A stretch of 64,000 nt of DNA from Christiangramia sabulilitoris (GTDB taxonomy: Bacteria > Bacteroidota > Bacteroidia > Flavobacteriales > Flavobacteriaceae), in NCBI RefSeq assembly GCF_007050985.1, contig NZ_VHSF01000003.1, positions 407,500 to 471,499 of the forward strand, given 5' to 3'. Both the position numbers and the translations under genes were made by a program. Below the pieces are notes generated by a model. The model worked only from the letters and a program-made list of their open reading frames with translations, made no database searches and had not been told where the DNA came from. The first letter of the stretch is position 1; each line of letters starts with the position of its first letter. This document shows, one piece after another, positions 44,606 through 54,347 of the stretch.

Positions 44606-45961
44606 TTAATAGTGACACTTACCGCATTCCAACCCACCCATCTGGGCAGCTGTTAGCTCTTCTACACCATATTTTTTAGATAACTCCTCGTGGATCTTCT
44701 CGTAATATTCATTACCCTCGATCCTGATATTCGTTTCACGGTGACAGTTAATACACCATCCCATGGTAAGAGGAGCATTTTGATATACAATCTCCATTTC
44801 CTCGATTGGACCATGACATTTCTGACATTCGATCCCGGCCACAGTTACGTGTTGCGAGTGGTTAAAGTATGCAAAATCTGGAAGGTTATGAATACGCACC
44901 CATTTCACAGGCTTCTCTTCTCCAGAATAAGTTCTGGTAGCAGGATCCCATCCGGTTGCTTCATAAAGCTTCGCGATCTCGTTATCGTAAAATTCTTTTG
45001 AGTATTCTTCTGTAGCCGTTTCAGGAGCCACTTCAGCGATCGCCTTGTGACAATTCATACAAACATTAAGCGATGGAATCCCTGAATGTTTGGAGACCCT
45101 GGCTGAAGAGTGACAATACTTACACTCTATCTGGTTCTCACCGGCATGAATCCTGTGTGAGTAATGTATTGGCTGAATTGGCTGATAGCCCTGGTCAACA
45201 CCTACCTGCATCATCCATCCGTAAGCGAAATAACCCACAGCCAAAAGAACAAATATCGAGCTTACAAGCACCAGGAATTGATTTTCCACGAATGCCTTAT
45301 AGATCGGTTTTCTTTTTGGCTTTTCAGGAATTACAATTCCGGAAGCATCAGCAAAATTTCTAAGGGTTTTGTTCACAAGGAAAAGAACCAGCAGAAGCAT
45401 CGCCAACACAAAAACAAGAATCCCCAGGATCACATCTGTAGAAACCCCACCAGATCCTCCGGCAGCACCAGCTTCTCCACCAGCAGTAGCAGCAGCAGGC
45501 GGCTCCGGCTTAGGCTGTTCAACGTAAGCGAGTATGTTATCTATTTCGTTATTGCTCAACTGCGGGAATGCCGGCATTGCGGTTTGACCCCACTCGTTGT
45601 AGATCTCGTTAGCCTGAGCATCACCGCTGGCTATTAAAGCAGCAGAATTTTTGATCCAGGAATAGATCCACTCCATATCACGTCTTTCAGTCACCCCATG
45701 AAGAGCCGGACCAATCGAATTTGAATATGGTTTATGACAGGCTGCACACAAAGAATTAAATAACTCTTTACCTGCAGACACATCACCAAGGTCTGAACCT
45801 CCATCATCTGCCGCAGCAGCTTCCTGTCCGGCTTCTGCCTGAGCAGTCGCATCCTGCGCCGCCTGAGCCTGCGTGATCCCGGATAGGGTGAAGGTAAATA
45901 AAAATGCTACGCTTAATAGTAGTTGTCGCGAAGTTGAATGGCGGAAAATCACCTTTTTCAT
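44606..45961 (-). CDS. actA: ActA-like multiheme cytochrome c of alternative complex III, with an added N-terminal heme domain
   Basis: The 451-residue protein has a signal peptide, a cytochrome c domain with CAACHKP near residue 72, a transmembrane helix (about residues 175-197), a second helix (about residues 228-250) and then five CxxCH motifs: CKYCH, CMNCH, CQKCH, CINCH and CGKCH, the last close to the C-terminus. The five C-terminal motifs are those of pentaheme ActA; the sixth, N-terminal one belongs to a separate monoheme domain joined by a transmembrane helix. It is the first gene of the act-cta operon. Confidence 0.93.
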   Translation of the reverse strand: MKKVIFRHSTSRQLLLSVAFLFTFTLSGITQAQAAQDATAQAEAGQEAAAADDGGSDLGDVSAGKELFNSLCAACHKPYSNSIGPALHGVTERRDMEWIYSWIKNSAALIASGDAQANEIYNEWGQTAMPAFPQLSNNEIDNILAYVEQPKPEPPAAATAGGEAGAAGGSGGVSTDVILGILVFVLAMLLLVLFLVNKTLRNFADASGIVIPEKPKRKPIYKAFVENQFLVLVSSIFVLLAVGYFAYGWMMQVGVDQGYQPIQPIHYSHRIHAGENQIECKYCHSSARVSKHSGIPSLNVCMNCHKAIAEVAPETATEEYSKEFYDNEIAKLYEATGWDPATRTYSGEEKPVKWVRIHNLPDFAYFNHSQHVTVAGIECQKCHGPIEEMEIVYQNAPLTMGWCINCHRETNIRIEGNEYYEKIHEELSKKYGVEELTAAQMGGLECGKCHY

Positions 45962-46055
45962 ATTATAAGTTCGATTAACGTCTAAACTTTGGTACGGTTT
46001 TTACACACAGTATTTTAGGGCTAAAAACCTAAAAAGGTACCTTTAAATTCGTGCA

Positions 46056-46063
46056 CAAAAGTA
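46056..46063 (-). promoter_or_regulatory. candidate promoter -7 box of the actA operon
   Basis: TACTTTTG on the minus strand matches TAnnTTTG exactly and lies about 95 bases before the actA start. I see no clear -33 element, so confidence is moderate. Confidence 0.4.
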
Positions 46064-46161
46064 ATACATACAGACGATTTTAGGAATCTTACAGAAGTGT
46101 TAATAGGTAATTTATATTAGTTCTAAATAATAAATTATAACCTGTTTAAGTTATTTAATTT

Positions 46162-46169
46162 TACATTTG
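46162..46169 (+). promoter_or_regulatory. candidate promoter -7 box of the SPOR-protein gene
   Basis: TACATTTG matches TAnnTTTG exactly and lies 18 bases before the ATG at 46188. It includes the upstream in-frame TTG at 46167, which argues against that TTG as a start codon. Confidence 0.5.
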
Positions 46170-46187
46170 TCAAAAAGCCAAAATATC

Positions 46188-46577
46188 ATGAGAAAACCCA
46201 ACTCCCTGCTTCTTTTTACAACTGCAGCTTTCATGTTCTTTTTCACCCTGGAAATCAGTGCCCAGGAAGGGAATGTGAACATTCAACAAAACCGGAAGAT
46301 CGAAAAATTAATGGAGGTTAAAAAGGAGCTGAATAAAAACAACCAGATAAGGGATCGTTATGTGATTCAGCTTTTTTACGGGGACAACGGAAAAGCCAAC
46401 GAAGTGATCCAGAAATACAGGACTTTATACCCATACAGCTCACAAATTACTTACGAGGCCCCAAATTACAAGGTTTGGGTAGGTAACTTCAGAAACCGCC
46501 TGGAAGCAGACAGAGCGCTTCTAAAGATCAAGGAAAATTTTCCGGCAGCATTTATCCCGAAGCCCCTTAGAAAATAA
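46188..46577 (+). CDS. SPOR-domain protein
   Basis: The ATG at 46188 gives a 129-residue protein with a signal peptide ending near EISAQ and a C-terminal SPOR domain (DRYVIQLFYGD, YKVWVGNFRNRLEADRALLKIK). An alternative TTG seven codons upstream falls inside a promoter box and would spoil the signal peptide. SPOR domains bind denuded peptidoglycan glycan strands, often at the septum. It is divergent from the actA operon and stands alone; a role in cell division or envelope remodelling is likely from the domain. Confidence 0.87.
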   Translation: MRKPNSLLLFTTAAFMFFFTLEISAQEGNVNIQQNRKIEKLMEVKKELNKNNQIRDRYVIQLFYGDNGKANEVIQKYRTLYPYSSQITYEAPNYKVWVGNFRNRLEADRALLKIKENFPAAFIPKPLRK

Positions 46578-46685
46578 ATTAACACATCTCTGCGAACTTA
46601 CTTCTGCCATTACCGGTTATCCCGGATGGGCAATAACAGAAGTTAAAAATAAAAGGCATTACATTTTTCACATAATGCTTCAAAC

Positions 46686-46713
46686 AAAAAAAAGCGACTG
46701 ATCTCTCAGTCGC
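46686..46713 (-). terminator. intrinsic terminator of the rimP-nusA-infB operon
   Basis: Perfect 8-base-pair stem GCGACTGA / TCAGTCGC with a four-base loop, then eight T on the minus strand, 25 bases after the infB stop. Confidence 0.9.
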
Positions 46714-46737
46714 ATTTTTAATTTATAACAGTTTCTC

Positions 46738-49512
46738 TTATTTAAGAGTTTTCTTAACCTCAACTTCTCTGAAGGCTTCCAGCACATCACCTTCTCTAAT
46801 ATCGTTGTAGTTCTTCACCTGCATACCACAGTCGTAACCTTTCTTAACTTCTTTTACATCGTCCTTGAAACGCTTCAAGGAAGCAAGTTCTCCTGTGTAT
46901 ACCACCACACCATCTCTAATAAGGCGTATACCGGCACTTCTGTAAATAGTTCCTGAAGTTACCATACAACCTGCGATCGTACCGATCTTGGATATCTTGA
47001 AGGTCTCCCTGATCTCTGCCGTACCGGTGATCTCCTCCTTCAATTCTGGAGAAAGCATTCCTTCCATGGCATCTTTAAGATCATTGATCGCATCATAGAT
47101 GATCGAGTATGTTCTGATATCGATTTCTTCCTTATCGGCAACCTGTCTTGCATTTCCTGCAGGACGAACGTTAAACCCGATAATAACCGCATCAGAGGCC
47201 GAAGCAAGCAGCACATCACTTTCAGTAATTGCACCTACTCCTTTGTGTATGATATTTACCTGAATCTCTTCAGTAGAAAGTTTCTGGAAACTATCTGTAA
47301 GCGCTTCCACAGAACCATCCACATCACCCTTCAGGATAATATTAAGCTCTTTAAAGTCTCCAAGAGCAATACGTCTTCCAATTTCATCCAGCGTAATGTG
47401 ACGCTGAGTTCTAACATTCTGCTCACGTTGTAACTGAGTACGTCTGGCTGCGATATCTTTCGCTTCACGCTCATCTTCCATCACCTTGAAGGTATCACCG
47501 GCCTGTGGCGCACCATCAAGACCAAGTATGGATACCGGTGTAGATGGACCAGCTTCTTTAACGTCGTTACCACGTTCATCCTGCATCGCCTTCACCTTAC
47601 CGCTATTTCTACCGGCAAGTACATAGTCTCCAACTTTAAGCGTACCACCCTGAACCAGGATCGTAGCCACATATCCACGACCTTTGTCAAGGAATGCTTC
47701 TACTACGGTACCCTTAGCCAGTTTTTTAGGATTCGCTTTTAATTCCAGGATCTCTGCTTCAAGAAGCACTTTTTCAAGTAATTCCTTAACTCCCATTCCT
47801 GTTTTAGCAGAAATATCGTGCGACTGAATCTTACCACCCCAGTCTTCTACAAGAAGATCCATGGAAGCAAGTTTTTCCTTGATCTTCTCAGGGTTTGCCG
47901 TTGGAAGATCAGATTTGTTGATCGCAAAAATAATTGGCACTCCCGCCGCCTGAGCGTGAGAGATCGCCTCTTTTGTTTGCGGCATCACATCATCATCTGC
48001 TGCGATCACAATGATCGCAATATCTGTAACCTGTGCACCACGAGCACGCATCGCCGTAAAGGCTTCGTGACCGGGAGTATCCAGGAATGCTATCTTTTGT
48101 CCGCCTTCGAGTTTCACCCCGTAGGCACCAATATGCTGTGTAATTCCACCACTTTCGCCTGCGATCACATTCTCCTTACGAACGTAATCAAGTAGGGAAG
48201 TTTTACCGTGGTCAACGTGACCCATTACGGTTACGATCGGAGCTCTTGTTTCAAGATCTTCCGGATTTTCTTCTACTTCTTCAACAGTCTCTTCAACATC
48301 GGCAGTAGTAAACTCAACTTCATAACCAAACTCTTCAGCTACGATCGTTAAGGTCTCCGCATCCAGACGCTGGTTCATGGTTACCATCATTCCAAGTGAC
48401 ATACACGCTGAAATAATTTTAGTTACCGGAACATCCATCATGGTTGCAACCTCACTTACCGTTACGAATTCAGTAACTTTTAAGATCTTTTCGTCAGATT
48501 CCTGTTGAGCCAGATCGTCTGCAGAACGCTGTCTGTGTTCATCACGTTTCTGCCTTCTGTATTTTGCTCCTTTACCTTTAGAAGATTTACCCTGAAGTTT
48601 TTCAAGCGTTTCACGCACTTGTTTTTGTACTTCCTCCTCAGTAGGCTCCTCCTTGGTAATAGGTTTACTTCTTTTTCTTCCAGCTCCGGCTCCGGTACCT
48701 TTAACACGAGGCCCACCGCCACCACCTTTCACATCTTTGCTGATGCGGCGACGACGCTTTTTGCGCTTATCCTTATCATCCTTCTTATCGTCTTTCTTCT
48801 CTTCCTTCTTCTTAACAGGTTTCTTGAATTGAGAAAGATCGATCTTTTTACCGGTAAAGTTAGGACCGCTAAGCTTGGTATACTTGGTTTCTATAGTACT
48901 GGATTCCTCCTTTTCCCATTCTTCAGCAGCAGCAGGAGCAGCCTCTTCTTTCTTAGGCTCTTCTTCCTTAGCCTTCTCAGGTTCAGGTTTCTTCTCCTCT
49001 ACTTTAGGCTCCTCTGCTTTTTCCTCGGCTTTCGCCGCTGGTTTTTCAGGTTGCTTAGTCTCTTCAGCTTCTTGGACAGGTTCTTCCACTGGAGTTTCTT
49101 TGGCTTTTTCTTCAGGCTTGGCTTCTTCTGCCGGCTTTGGCTTTTCACCAGGCTTCGCGCCCAGGTCTATTTTACCAACAGTTTTTGGTCCTTCGAGTTT
49201 GGCTCTGGATGAGATCGTCTCTTCTTCCTTCTCCTTTTTCACCTCTTCAGCCTTACGTTTTTCCTCGATTTCCTTGCGCAGCTCTTCCTTCTCTTTCTTA
49301 CGCTCTTCACCAACTTCTTTAGAAGCTCTTTTCTTACTCTTGTCGGTTTCGAACTCGTCAGAAAGCACCTCGTAGATTTCTCCCGAGATCTTGGTAGTTG
49401 GACGTGCGTCTATCTCGTAGCCTTTGGAATTAAGATATTCCACAGCCCTGTCTAACGAGATATTGAACTCACGTAGAACTTTATTTAATCGCGTTGTTTT
49501 CGCTTCTGCCAT
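46738..49512 (-). CDS. infB: translation initiation factor IF-2
   Basis: The 924-residue protein has an IF2-N domain ([20 protein letters not shown]), a long Lys/Glu/Pro-rich linker (about residues 80-340), a second IF2-N copy near residue 345-400, and the G domain beginning with G1 [12 protein letters not shown] near residue 429, G3 DTPGHEAF, G4 NKSDL, followed by domains 2, 3 and the fMet-tRNA-binding C2 domain. It brings initiator tRNA to the ribosome. It is the third gene of rimP-nusA-infB, 51 bases after nusA. Confidence 0.98.
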   Translation of the reverse strand: MAEAKTTRLNKVLREFNISLDRAVEYLNSKGYEIDARPTTKISGEIYEVLSDEFETDKSKKRASKEVGEERKKEKEELRKEIEEKRKAEEVKKEKEEETISSRAKLEGPKTVGKIDLGAKPGEKPKPAEEAKPEEKAKETPVEEPVQEAEETKQPEKPAAKAEEKAEEPKVEEKKPEPEKAKEEEPKKEEAAPAAAEEWEKEESSTIETKYTKLSGPNFTGKKIDLSQFKKPVKKKEEKKDDKKDDKDKRKKRRRRISKDVKGGGGGPRVKGTGAGAGRKRSKPITKEEPTEEEVQKQVRETLEKLQGKSSKGKGAKYRRQKRDEHRQRSADDLAQQESDEKILKVTEFVTVSEVATMMDVPVTKIISACMSLGMMVTMNQRLDAETLTIVAEEFGYEVEFTTADVEETVEEVEENPEDLETRAPIVTVMGHVDHGKTSLLDYVRKENVIAGESGGITQHIGAYGVKLEGGQKIAFLDTPGHEAFTAMRARGAQVTDIAIIVIAADDDVMPQTKEAISHAQAAGVPIIFAINKSDLPTANPEKIKEKLASMDLLVEDWGGKIQSHDISAKTGMGVKELLEKVLLEAEILELKANPKKLAKGTVVEAFLDKGRGYVATILVQGGTLKVGDYVLAGRNSGKVKAMQDERGNDVKEAGPSTPVSILGLDGAPQAGDTFKVMEDEREAKDIAARRTQLQREQNVRTQRHITLDEIGRRIALGDFKELNIILKGDVDGSVEALTDSFQKLSTEEIQVNIIHKGVGAITESDVLLASASDAVIIGFNVRPAGNARQVADKEEIDIRTYSIIYDAINDLKDAMEGMLSPELKEEITGTAEIRETFKISKIGTIAGCMVTSGTIYRSAGIRLIRDGVVVYTGELASLKRFKDDVKEVKKGYDCGMQVKNYNDIREGDVLEAFREVEVKKTLK

Positions 49513-49563
49513 AAATTGCCCTCTAAATTACTCTCTTTAATTGTATTCTGTATTCTAAAAATA

Positions 49564-50796
49564 TTATTCCTCAAATTCAGATCGAAGCACAGACATTACA
49601 TCTTTAATAGTCTCTTCTTCCAGATCTGTACGACGAACAAGATCATCTACATCCTGCTCCAACACAGCTTTTGCTGTATCCAGACCGATCTTTGAAAATT
49701 CGGCGATCACCCAATCTTCGATCTCATCTGTAAATTCTTTCAGCTCAACATCTTCTTCAACACCTTCACGGTACACATCTATTTCATAGCCGGTCAATTG
49801 TCCTGCCAATCTAATATTATGCCCACCTCTACCAATCGCTTTAGAAACTTCTTCCGGCTTAAGCATTACCTCAGCCGTTCTCGCTTCCTCATCCATTTTA
49901 ATGGAAGTTATTTTCGCCGGGCTTAGAGCTCTGGTGATAAATAACTGTTCATTATTGGTGAAATTAATCACATCTATGTTCTCATTCCCCAGTTCGCGAA
50001 CGATACTGTGAATACGGGAACCTTTCATACCTACACAGGCACCAACAGGATCTATCCTGTCATCATAAGAATCTACCGCTACTTTCGCCTTTTCACCAGG
50101 AACACGAACTACTTTCTTGATAGTGATCAAACCATCAAAAACCTCAGGGATCTCCTGTTCGAATAATTTCTCAAGGAAACCTGGTGCGGTTCTGGACATT
50201 ATGATTGTAGGCTTGTTACCTTTTAATTCGACGCTTTCTATGATCCCCCTTACATTTTCTCCTTTTCTGAAGAAATCTGAAGGAATCTGGCGGTCCTTTG
50301 GAAGCACTATTTCATTCCCTTCATCATCCAGCAAAATGATCGCTCTGTGTCTTATATGATGAACCTCAGCCGTATAAATCTCTCCTTCAAGATCTTTAAA
50401 CTGCTTGTAAATATTCGTGTTATCATGCTCATGGATCTTTGAAATAAGATTCTGGCGCAGGGCCAGGATCGCTCTTCTTCCAAGATCTACCAGCTTTACT
50501 TCTTCTGAAACATCTTCACCAACCTCAAAATCGGGTTCGATTTTGCGGGCCTGGGTAAGAGATATTTCCCTGTTAGAGTCCTCTACTTCACCATCTGCCA
50601 CTACGATCCGGTTTCTCCAGATCTCAAGATCTCCCTTATCAGGGTTTACAATAATATCAAAATTATCGTCTTCTCCATACTTTTTCTTTAAAGCATTTCT
50701 AAAAACATCCTCCAGGATCGCCATCAGGGTGACACGATCTATAAGTTTATCGTCTTTAAACTCTGAGAATGACTCAATCAACGCGATATTTTCCAT
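49564..50796 (-). CDS. nusA: transcription termination/antitermination factor NusA
   Basis: The 410-residue protein has the N-terminal polymerase-binding domain (residues 1-125), an S1 domain (about 130-205), and KH1/KH2 domains with VGACVGMKGSRIHSIVREL and AIGRGGHNIRLAGQLTG. The C-terminal acidic repeats found in E. coli are absent, replaced by one short helical segment, as usual in Bacteroidota. It affects pausing, termination and antitermination. It follows rimP by 12 bases. Confidence 0.97.
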   Translation of the reverse strand: MENIALIESFSEFKDDKLIDRVTLMAILEDVFRNALKKKYGEDDNFDIIVNPDKGDLEIWRNRIVVADGEVEDSNREISLTQARKIEPDFEVGEDVSEEVKLVDLGRRAILALRQNLISKIHEHDNTNIYKQFKDLEGEIYTAEVHHIRHRAIILLDDEGNEIVLPKDRQIPSDFFRKGENVRGIIESVELKGNKPTIIMSRTAPGFLEKLFEQEIPEVFDGLITIKKVVRVPGEKAKVAVDSYDDRIDPVGACVGMKGSRIHSIVRELGNENIDVINFTNNEQLFITRALSPAKITSIKMDEEARTAEVMLKPEEVSKAIGRGGHNIRLAGQLTGYEIDVYREGVEEDVELKEFTDEIEDWVIAEFSKIGLDTAKAVLEQDVDDLVRRTDLEEETIKDVMSVLRSEFEE

Positions 50797-50808
50797 ATCA
50801 ATATGTGA

Positions 50809-51270
50809 TTAAAATGTTATTTTAACTTTTGCTTCCACAATTTCAGTATAAGGCAAAACGGCCTCTTTCTGAACTGTAATCTTACCCTTACCTACCGGCT
50901 TGGGCTCTCTCGCTTTCCAGGAAAGCTTTATTTCATTATCGTCTGCAGCGATAAGATCTCCATCGAACTTATCATTTGCGGTTTTCACCTTTAACCTGCG
51001 ACCTAAATTCTTTTTGAATTGTCTCGGCATGGTAAGAGGCTCAGAGACCCCGGCCGAAGTAACTTCCAGAGAAAAATCTTCCTCCTCCCTGTCCAGGTTG
51101 TGCTCTATGGCACGACTTACCGTGATACAGTCATTTACTGAAACTCCCTTGTCCCCGTCCAACACTATCTTGATATGATTGGCGGAGTTCACTTCAAGGC
51201 TGATTAAAAATAAGGAATTATTTTCTTCGAATGCCTTCTCTGCTAATTTTTCTACCTTCTCCTTCAGCAT
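50809..51270 (-). CDS. rimP: ribosome maturation factor RimP
   Basis: Starting from the ATG at 51270 ([16 protein letters not shown]) gives 153 residues, the usual RimP length, with the N-terminal alpha/beta domain ([24 protein letters not shown]) and the SH3-like C-terminal domain. A frame open to an ATG at 51351 exists, but those 27 extra codons run through a promoter box and a strong hairpin, so I reject the longer start. RimP is needed for 30S maturation. It leads the rimP-nusA-infB operon. Confidence 0.95.
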   Translation of the reverse strand: MLKEKVEKLAEKAFEENNSLFLISLEVNSANHIKIVLDGDKGVSVNDCITVSRAIEHNLDREEEDFSLEVTSAGVSEPLTMPRQFKKNLGRRLKVKTANDKFDGDLIAADDNEIKLSWKAREPKPVGKGKITVQKEAVLPYTEIVEAKVKITF

Positions 51271-51283
51271 ATAATTATAAAAA

Positions 51284-51303
51284 GAGGGGACTTCTGTCCC
51301 CTC
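51284..51303 (-). promoter_or_regulatory. terminator-like leader hairpin of rimP-nusA-infB
   Basis: GAGGGGAC-agaa-GTCCCCTC is a perfect 8-base-pair stem followed on the minus strand by five T and an AT-rich stretch, ending 13 bases before the rimP ATG. In shape it is an intrinsic terminator lying inside the leader, so it may act as an attenuator or as an mRNA structure that sets translation of rimP. Confidence 0.65.
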
Positions 51304-51329
51304 GCTGTACTTTTTTAGTTTCAACGCTG

Positions 51330-51337
51330 CAAATATA
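51330..51337 (-). promoter_or_regulatory. candidate promoter -7 box of rimP-nusA-infB
   Basis: TATATTTG on the minus strand matches TAnnTTTG exactly. The predicted transcript would start near 51322 and carry a leader of about 50 bases with the hairpin at 51284-51303. No good -33 element is seen. Confidence 0.5.
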
Positions 51338-51518
51338 GCAATATTTTCCAAGTATAAAAACGTGATTATAAATGAAATGAGTGATCACATAAAATCAGTG
51401 TCATCGTGGCACTCTGCGCTAAAATTCCTATCCCATAAAAAGTGAAATATTTAAGAACACCTAAAATATTCTTCGTAATTTTAATAGATAACTGATTTAC
51501 AACTATTTACCTTCAGTC

Positions 51519-52346
51519 ATGAAACATATTCTCGTCCCTACAGACTTTAGTGAACAGGCTGAGAAAGCCCTGAAAGTAGCCGCACAACTTGCACGAAAAT
51601 TCGACGGTGACATTTACCTGTTGCATATGCTGGAATTACCCCTGCAGCTTATAGATCCCGTAGGTGGCGGAAGCCAGAACCTGCCCGAGGCTATCTTCTT
51701 TATGAAACTGGCTCACCAGAGATTTAACAGGATCATGAAAGAACCCTACCTCCAAGGCATCAAAGTCCATGAAGTGGTGGAATTTCACCGGGCCTTTGAA
51801 GGTATTATGGAAATTGGCAAGGAAAAGAATTGCGACCTTATCGTGATGGGTTCCCATGGCGCCCGTGGTTTCCAGGAAATGTTCATTGGTTCCAATACAG
51901 AAAAAGTGGTAAGACACTCAGAGATCCCGGTGCTGGTGATCAAGAATGAAATTGAAGATTTTGTAATTAATCATTTTGTTTTCGCCACAGATGCGAATCC
52001 ATCCCATAAAAATGTACTTCGAAAGGCGGTTAATTTTTCAAACAGCATGCAGGCTACCATGCATTTATTATTCGTTAATACCCCCAATGACTTTGTGACC
52101 ACCAAAGAAGCTCATCAGAAAATAAAGGAATTCCTCAAAGATGTTGAAATTGAAAAACATAAGATCCATATTTATAATGATGTAAGTGTGGAACAGGGTA
52201 TTCTGAATTTTGCAAAAAAGGTCAACGCCAGCTTAATAGGTATTGGCACACATGGAAGAAAAGGCCTTGCCCATTTCTTTAATGGCAGTATTAGCGAGGA
52301 CCTGGTAAATCATGCCAACAAACCAGTCATCACTTTCAAGATCTAA
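51519..52346 (+). CDS. universal stress protein (tandem UspA domains)
   Basis: The 275-residue protein has two UspA domains: residues 1-145 with ILVPTDFSEQAEKALKVAA and the ATP-binding-type GSHGARGFQEMFIGSNTEKVVRHS, and residues 150-275 with GIGTHGRKGLAHFFNGSISEDLVNHA. Both glycine-rich loops are intact, so nucleotide binding is likely. Its stop codon overlaps the stop of the opposite-strand gene at 52343 by three bases, a tight convergent pair. Confidence 0.93.
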   Translation: MKHILVPTDFSEQAEKALKVAAQLARKFDGDIYLLHMLELPLQLIDPVGGGSQNLPEAIFFMKLAHQRFNRIMKEPYLQGIKVHEVVEFHRAFEGIMEIGKEKNCDLIVMGSHGARGFQEMFIGSNTEKVVRHSEIPVLVIKNEIEDFVINHFVFATDANPSHKNVLRKAVNFSNSMQATMHLLFVNTPNDFVTTKEAHQKIKEFLKDVEIEKHKIHIYNDVSVEQGILNFAKKVNASLIGIGTHGRKGLAHFFNGSISEDLVNHANKPVITFKI

Positions 52347-53872
52347 AGGAAGGCTTTCAAAGCCCCGTTCTTAATCAGGTTCCAGAGATAATTCCAGAAA
52401 GATTTTGTTTTATCACGCGTAAAGCTAATGTCCTTATGATTGGCTTTATCATTCAAAGCCTTGTTCTTAACAATAAGATTGGCCAGCGCAGAAACGAATT
52501 TGTTTTTCTTCTTTCCATCCTTGCGCATCACCTGCACCTTAAAATCCTTATACTCCAGTCTCATGTCACCGCTCGCGGTAGTATTGTTACCGTAAAAATT
52601 AAAGTACATATCCAGGATTTCCCCGGTGGCTTCAACATTCATCGCCGGCTGCAGGAATTTATTCATTTCGCTGGCAGCGAGCCTCCCCATACTACCCGAT
52701 ATCTGGAAGGCATCTGCCGTGTTACTTATATCAAATTCCCAGTCCACATGCAAAGGAGCGCTTTTCATAAAGTCTGCATCTATGCTGATCAGGGTTTTCG
52801 GAAAGTCTTTTCTATCCAGGTCCAGGTTGGTGATATTTTTAATACTGGCGTTCAGGTTGGAAAATTCCACTATCCCGGTTTCTTTATCGGGATGAATATT
52901 CTCTTCATATTTAATATAGGCATCGGTAATCTTAAGACTGTCCAGCGAAAGGTGCACCGGCATATTCCTTATCTGCCTGCTATACATATACTTGGCACTG
53001 TTATCTTCCGGCTGCAGTTTATCACGGTAAATTTTTAGATCGACTCCACTGAACCTGGTAAATGGATTCTCCAGTTTTAAGGTATCATTCTGCAAACTCC
53101 AGTTGATATCGCTCATATAAACTGAATCGATCGTAAGGTCGTAGCGGTCTTTCTGAACACTAATGGTATTTTGATGAGCTTCTTTGGAATATTTCGGTAA
53201 TATTCTAAAACCGGTAATATTTAACTCATTATTATCAATCACCAGATCTCTAACTGAAAGTTCCTGCTGCGCATTCAGGTCATAGAATAAACTATCTATA
53301 TTTAACAGGATAAGGTCATAATTAAAGGGAACGGTCTCCTTTAAAGTTTCCGCATTAATGCGCAGCTGTTCCATTTCCAGACTTTTCAACTGTGCATATA
53401 AGCGGTGCATGGAAGTATCTTCCTCAAAGATCTGGAAAGTCCCCCTTTTCACCTTCACCCTTTTTACCAGTATCTTATTTTTAAATTCTGAAGAGGTTTT
53501 ATCCTTTTGGGTTCTGGTAGTGTCCTTAACTGTATCGTTCCTGAAAAATTTTACCACCGGGCCTGAGACCTCAAGATCACCGACGATGATATCCTTATTA
53601 CTTATATAATCCCACAGATGGATATTATTCAACTTGATAGTATCCACGCTCAGGGTTTTGCCTTTGATCCTCGCAAAGGGCTGAATCACTTCAGCACTGC
53701 GGTCGAGTAGCTTTACATCTACTTTCTTAAAAGTGACTTTCGCCCTGCTAAGATTATCTTCTATTGCCTTTTTTATCTTTTTCTCCAGAATATTATTAGC
53801 GACCAGCAGGGCAATTAAAAAGGTGAGGATCCCAATTAATATGCCCAGGCCAATTTTCTTTTTCTTATTCAA
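52343..53872 (-). CDS. AsmA/DUF748-like membrane-anchored protein
   Basis: The 509-residue protein has one N-terminal transmembrane helix (about residues 8-26) and a long beta-rich periplasmic part with repeated short strands (VDVKLLDRSAEVIQPFARIKG, GDLEVSGPVVKFFRND, MNVEATGEILDMYFNFYGN). This matches the AsmA/TamB/DUF748 class, now viewed as bridges or carriers for lipid transport between membranes. The C-terminus is basic (FWNYLWNLIKNGALKAFL). It is a single gene. Function is inferred from class only. Confidence 0.7.
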   Translation of the reverse strand: MNKKKKIGLGILIGILTFLIALLVANNILEKKIKKAIEDNLSRAKVTFKKVDVKLLDRSAEVIQPFARIKGKTLSVDTIKLNNIHLWDYISNKDIIVGDLEVSGPVVKFFRNDTVKDTTRTQKDKTSSEFKNKILVKRVKVKRGTFQIFEEDTSMHRLYAQLKSLEMEQLRINAETLKETVPFNYDLILLNIDSLFYDLNAQQELSVRDLVIDNNELNITGFRILPKYSKEAHQNTISVQKDRYDLTIDSVYMSDINWSLQNDTLKLENPFTRFSGVDLKIYRDKLQPEDNSAKYMYSRQIRNMPVHLSLDSLKITDAYIKYEENIHPDKETGIVEFSNLNASIKNITNLDLDRKDFPKTLISIDADFMKSAPLHVDWEFDISNTADAFQISGSMGRLAASEMNKFLQPAMNVEATGEILDMYFNFYGNNTTASGDMRLEYKDFKVQVMRKDGKKKNKFVSALANLIVKNKALNDKANHKDISFTRDKTKSFWNYLWNLIKNGALKAFL

Positions 53873-54025
53873 ATCTTACAATTTTGCAAACCAATTTACA
53901 ATTCCGAAAGCTTCACCACCCGCGGTTTAAGAATTTTTAACTTAAAAGATTGTAAGACAGAAGTTCGCAAAGTTAAATTTCTGTCAAACTTTATTCGGCA
54001 GAATAGTGGTCCGGTATTTGGAAGT

Positions 54026-54033
54026 TATATTTG
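54026..54033 (+). promoter_or_regulatory. candidate promoter -7 box of a small membrane-protein gene
   Basis: TATATTTG matches TAnnTTTG exactly and lies 18 bases before the ATG at 54052. An in-frame TTG at 54031 falls inside it and is therefore an unlikely start. Confidence 0.45.
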
Positions 54034-54051
54034 CTCAGAATCAAGAAAGAG

Positions 54052-54264
54052 ATGTTTTTAAAAGTAGGTATTAAAGTTTTATTCATTGTAGTCGAGATCT
54101 TCCTTGGCTTTTATAGCCTGGTAGTTAGCGAAAGCTTGCTGGTGAAGTTTATATTTTTCGCAGTGACTGCTTCTTTGATCGCTTTTGGAATGTTGAAAAC
54201 CATAAATAAAATATTACCTGCAGATAAACTGAACGATCTCCAGGTAGATGAAGGAGATAAATAA
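54052..54264 (+). CDS. small two-helix membrane protein of unknown function
   Basis: With the ATG at 54052, preceded by a purine-rich AAGAAAGAG, the protein has 70 residues: helix 1 at about residues 5-25, helix 2 at about residues 30-52, then a charged tail (ADKLNDLQVDEGDK). I recognise no family. It is monocistronic, with its own promoter box and a strong terminator. Confidence 0.7.
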   Translation: MFLKVGIKVLFIVVEIFLGFYSLVVSESLLVKFIFFAVTASLIAFGMLKTINKILPADKLNDLQVDEGDK

Positions 54265-54283
54265 TTTACAGAGCAATCTATCA

Positions 54284-54315
54284 AATCCGTTGACACACTC
54301 AACGGATTTTTTTTT
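54284..54315 (+). terminator. intrinsic terminator
   Basis: AATCCGTTGA-cacac-TCAACGGATT is a perfect 10-base-pair stem followed by a run of T, 19 bases after the small membrane-protein gene. Confidence 0.92.
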
Positions 54316-54347
54316 GCCTATTTTGCAGTTATTGAAAACCAGATAAC

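Noticed and set aside
46167-46187. Longer SPOR-protein start at a TTG seven codons upstream
   Set aside because: The TTG is part of a perfect -7 promoter box (TACATTTG), and the ATG at 46188 starts a normal signal peptide.
48505-49375. Long plus-strand frames opposite the IF-2 linker
   Set aside because: They are serine/phenylalanine-rich mirrors of the Lys/Glu-rich coding sequence of infB and have no homology pattern of their own.
51271-51351. 27-codon N-terminal extension of RimP
   Set aside because: It would run through a promoter box and a perfect hairpin, and the ATG at 51270 gives the usual family length.
54031-54051. Longer start (TTG) for the small membrane protein
   Set aside because: The TTG falls inside TATATTTG, a perfect -7 box; the ATG at 54052 has a purine-rich stretch before it.
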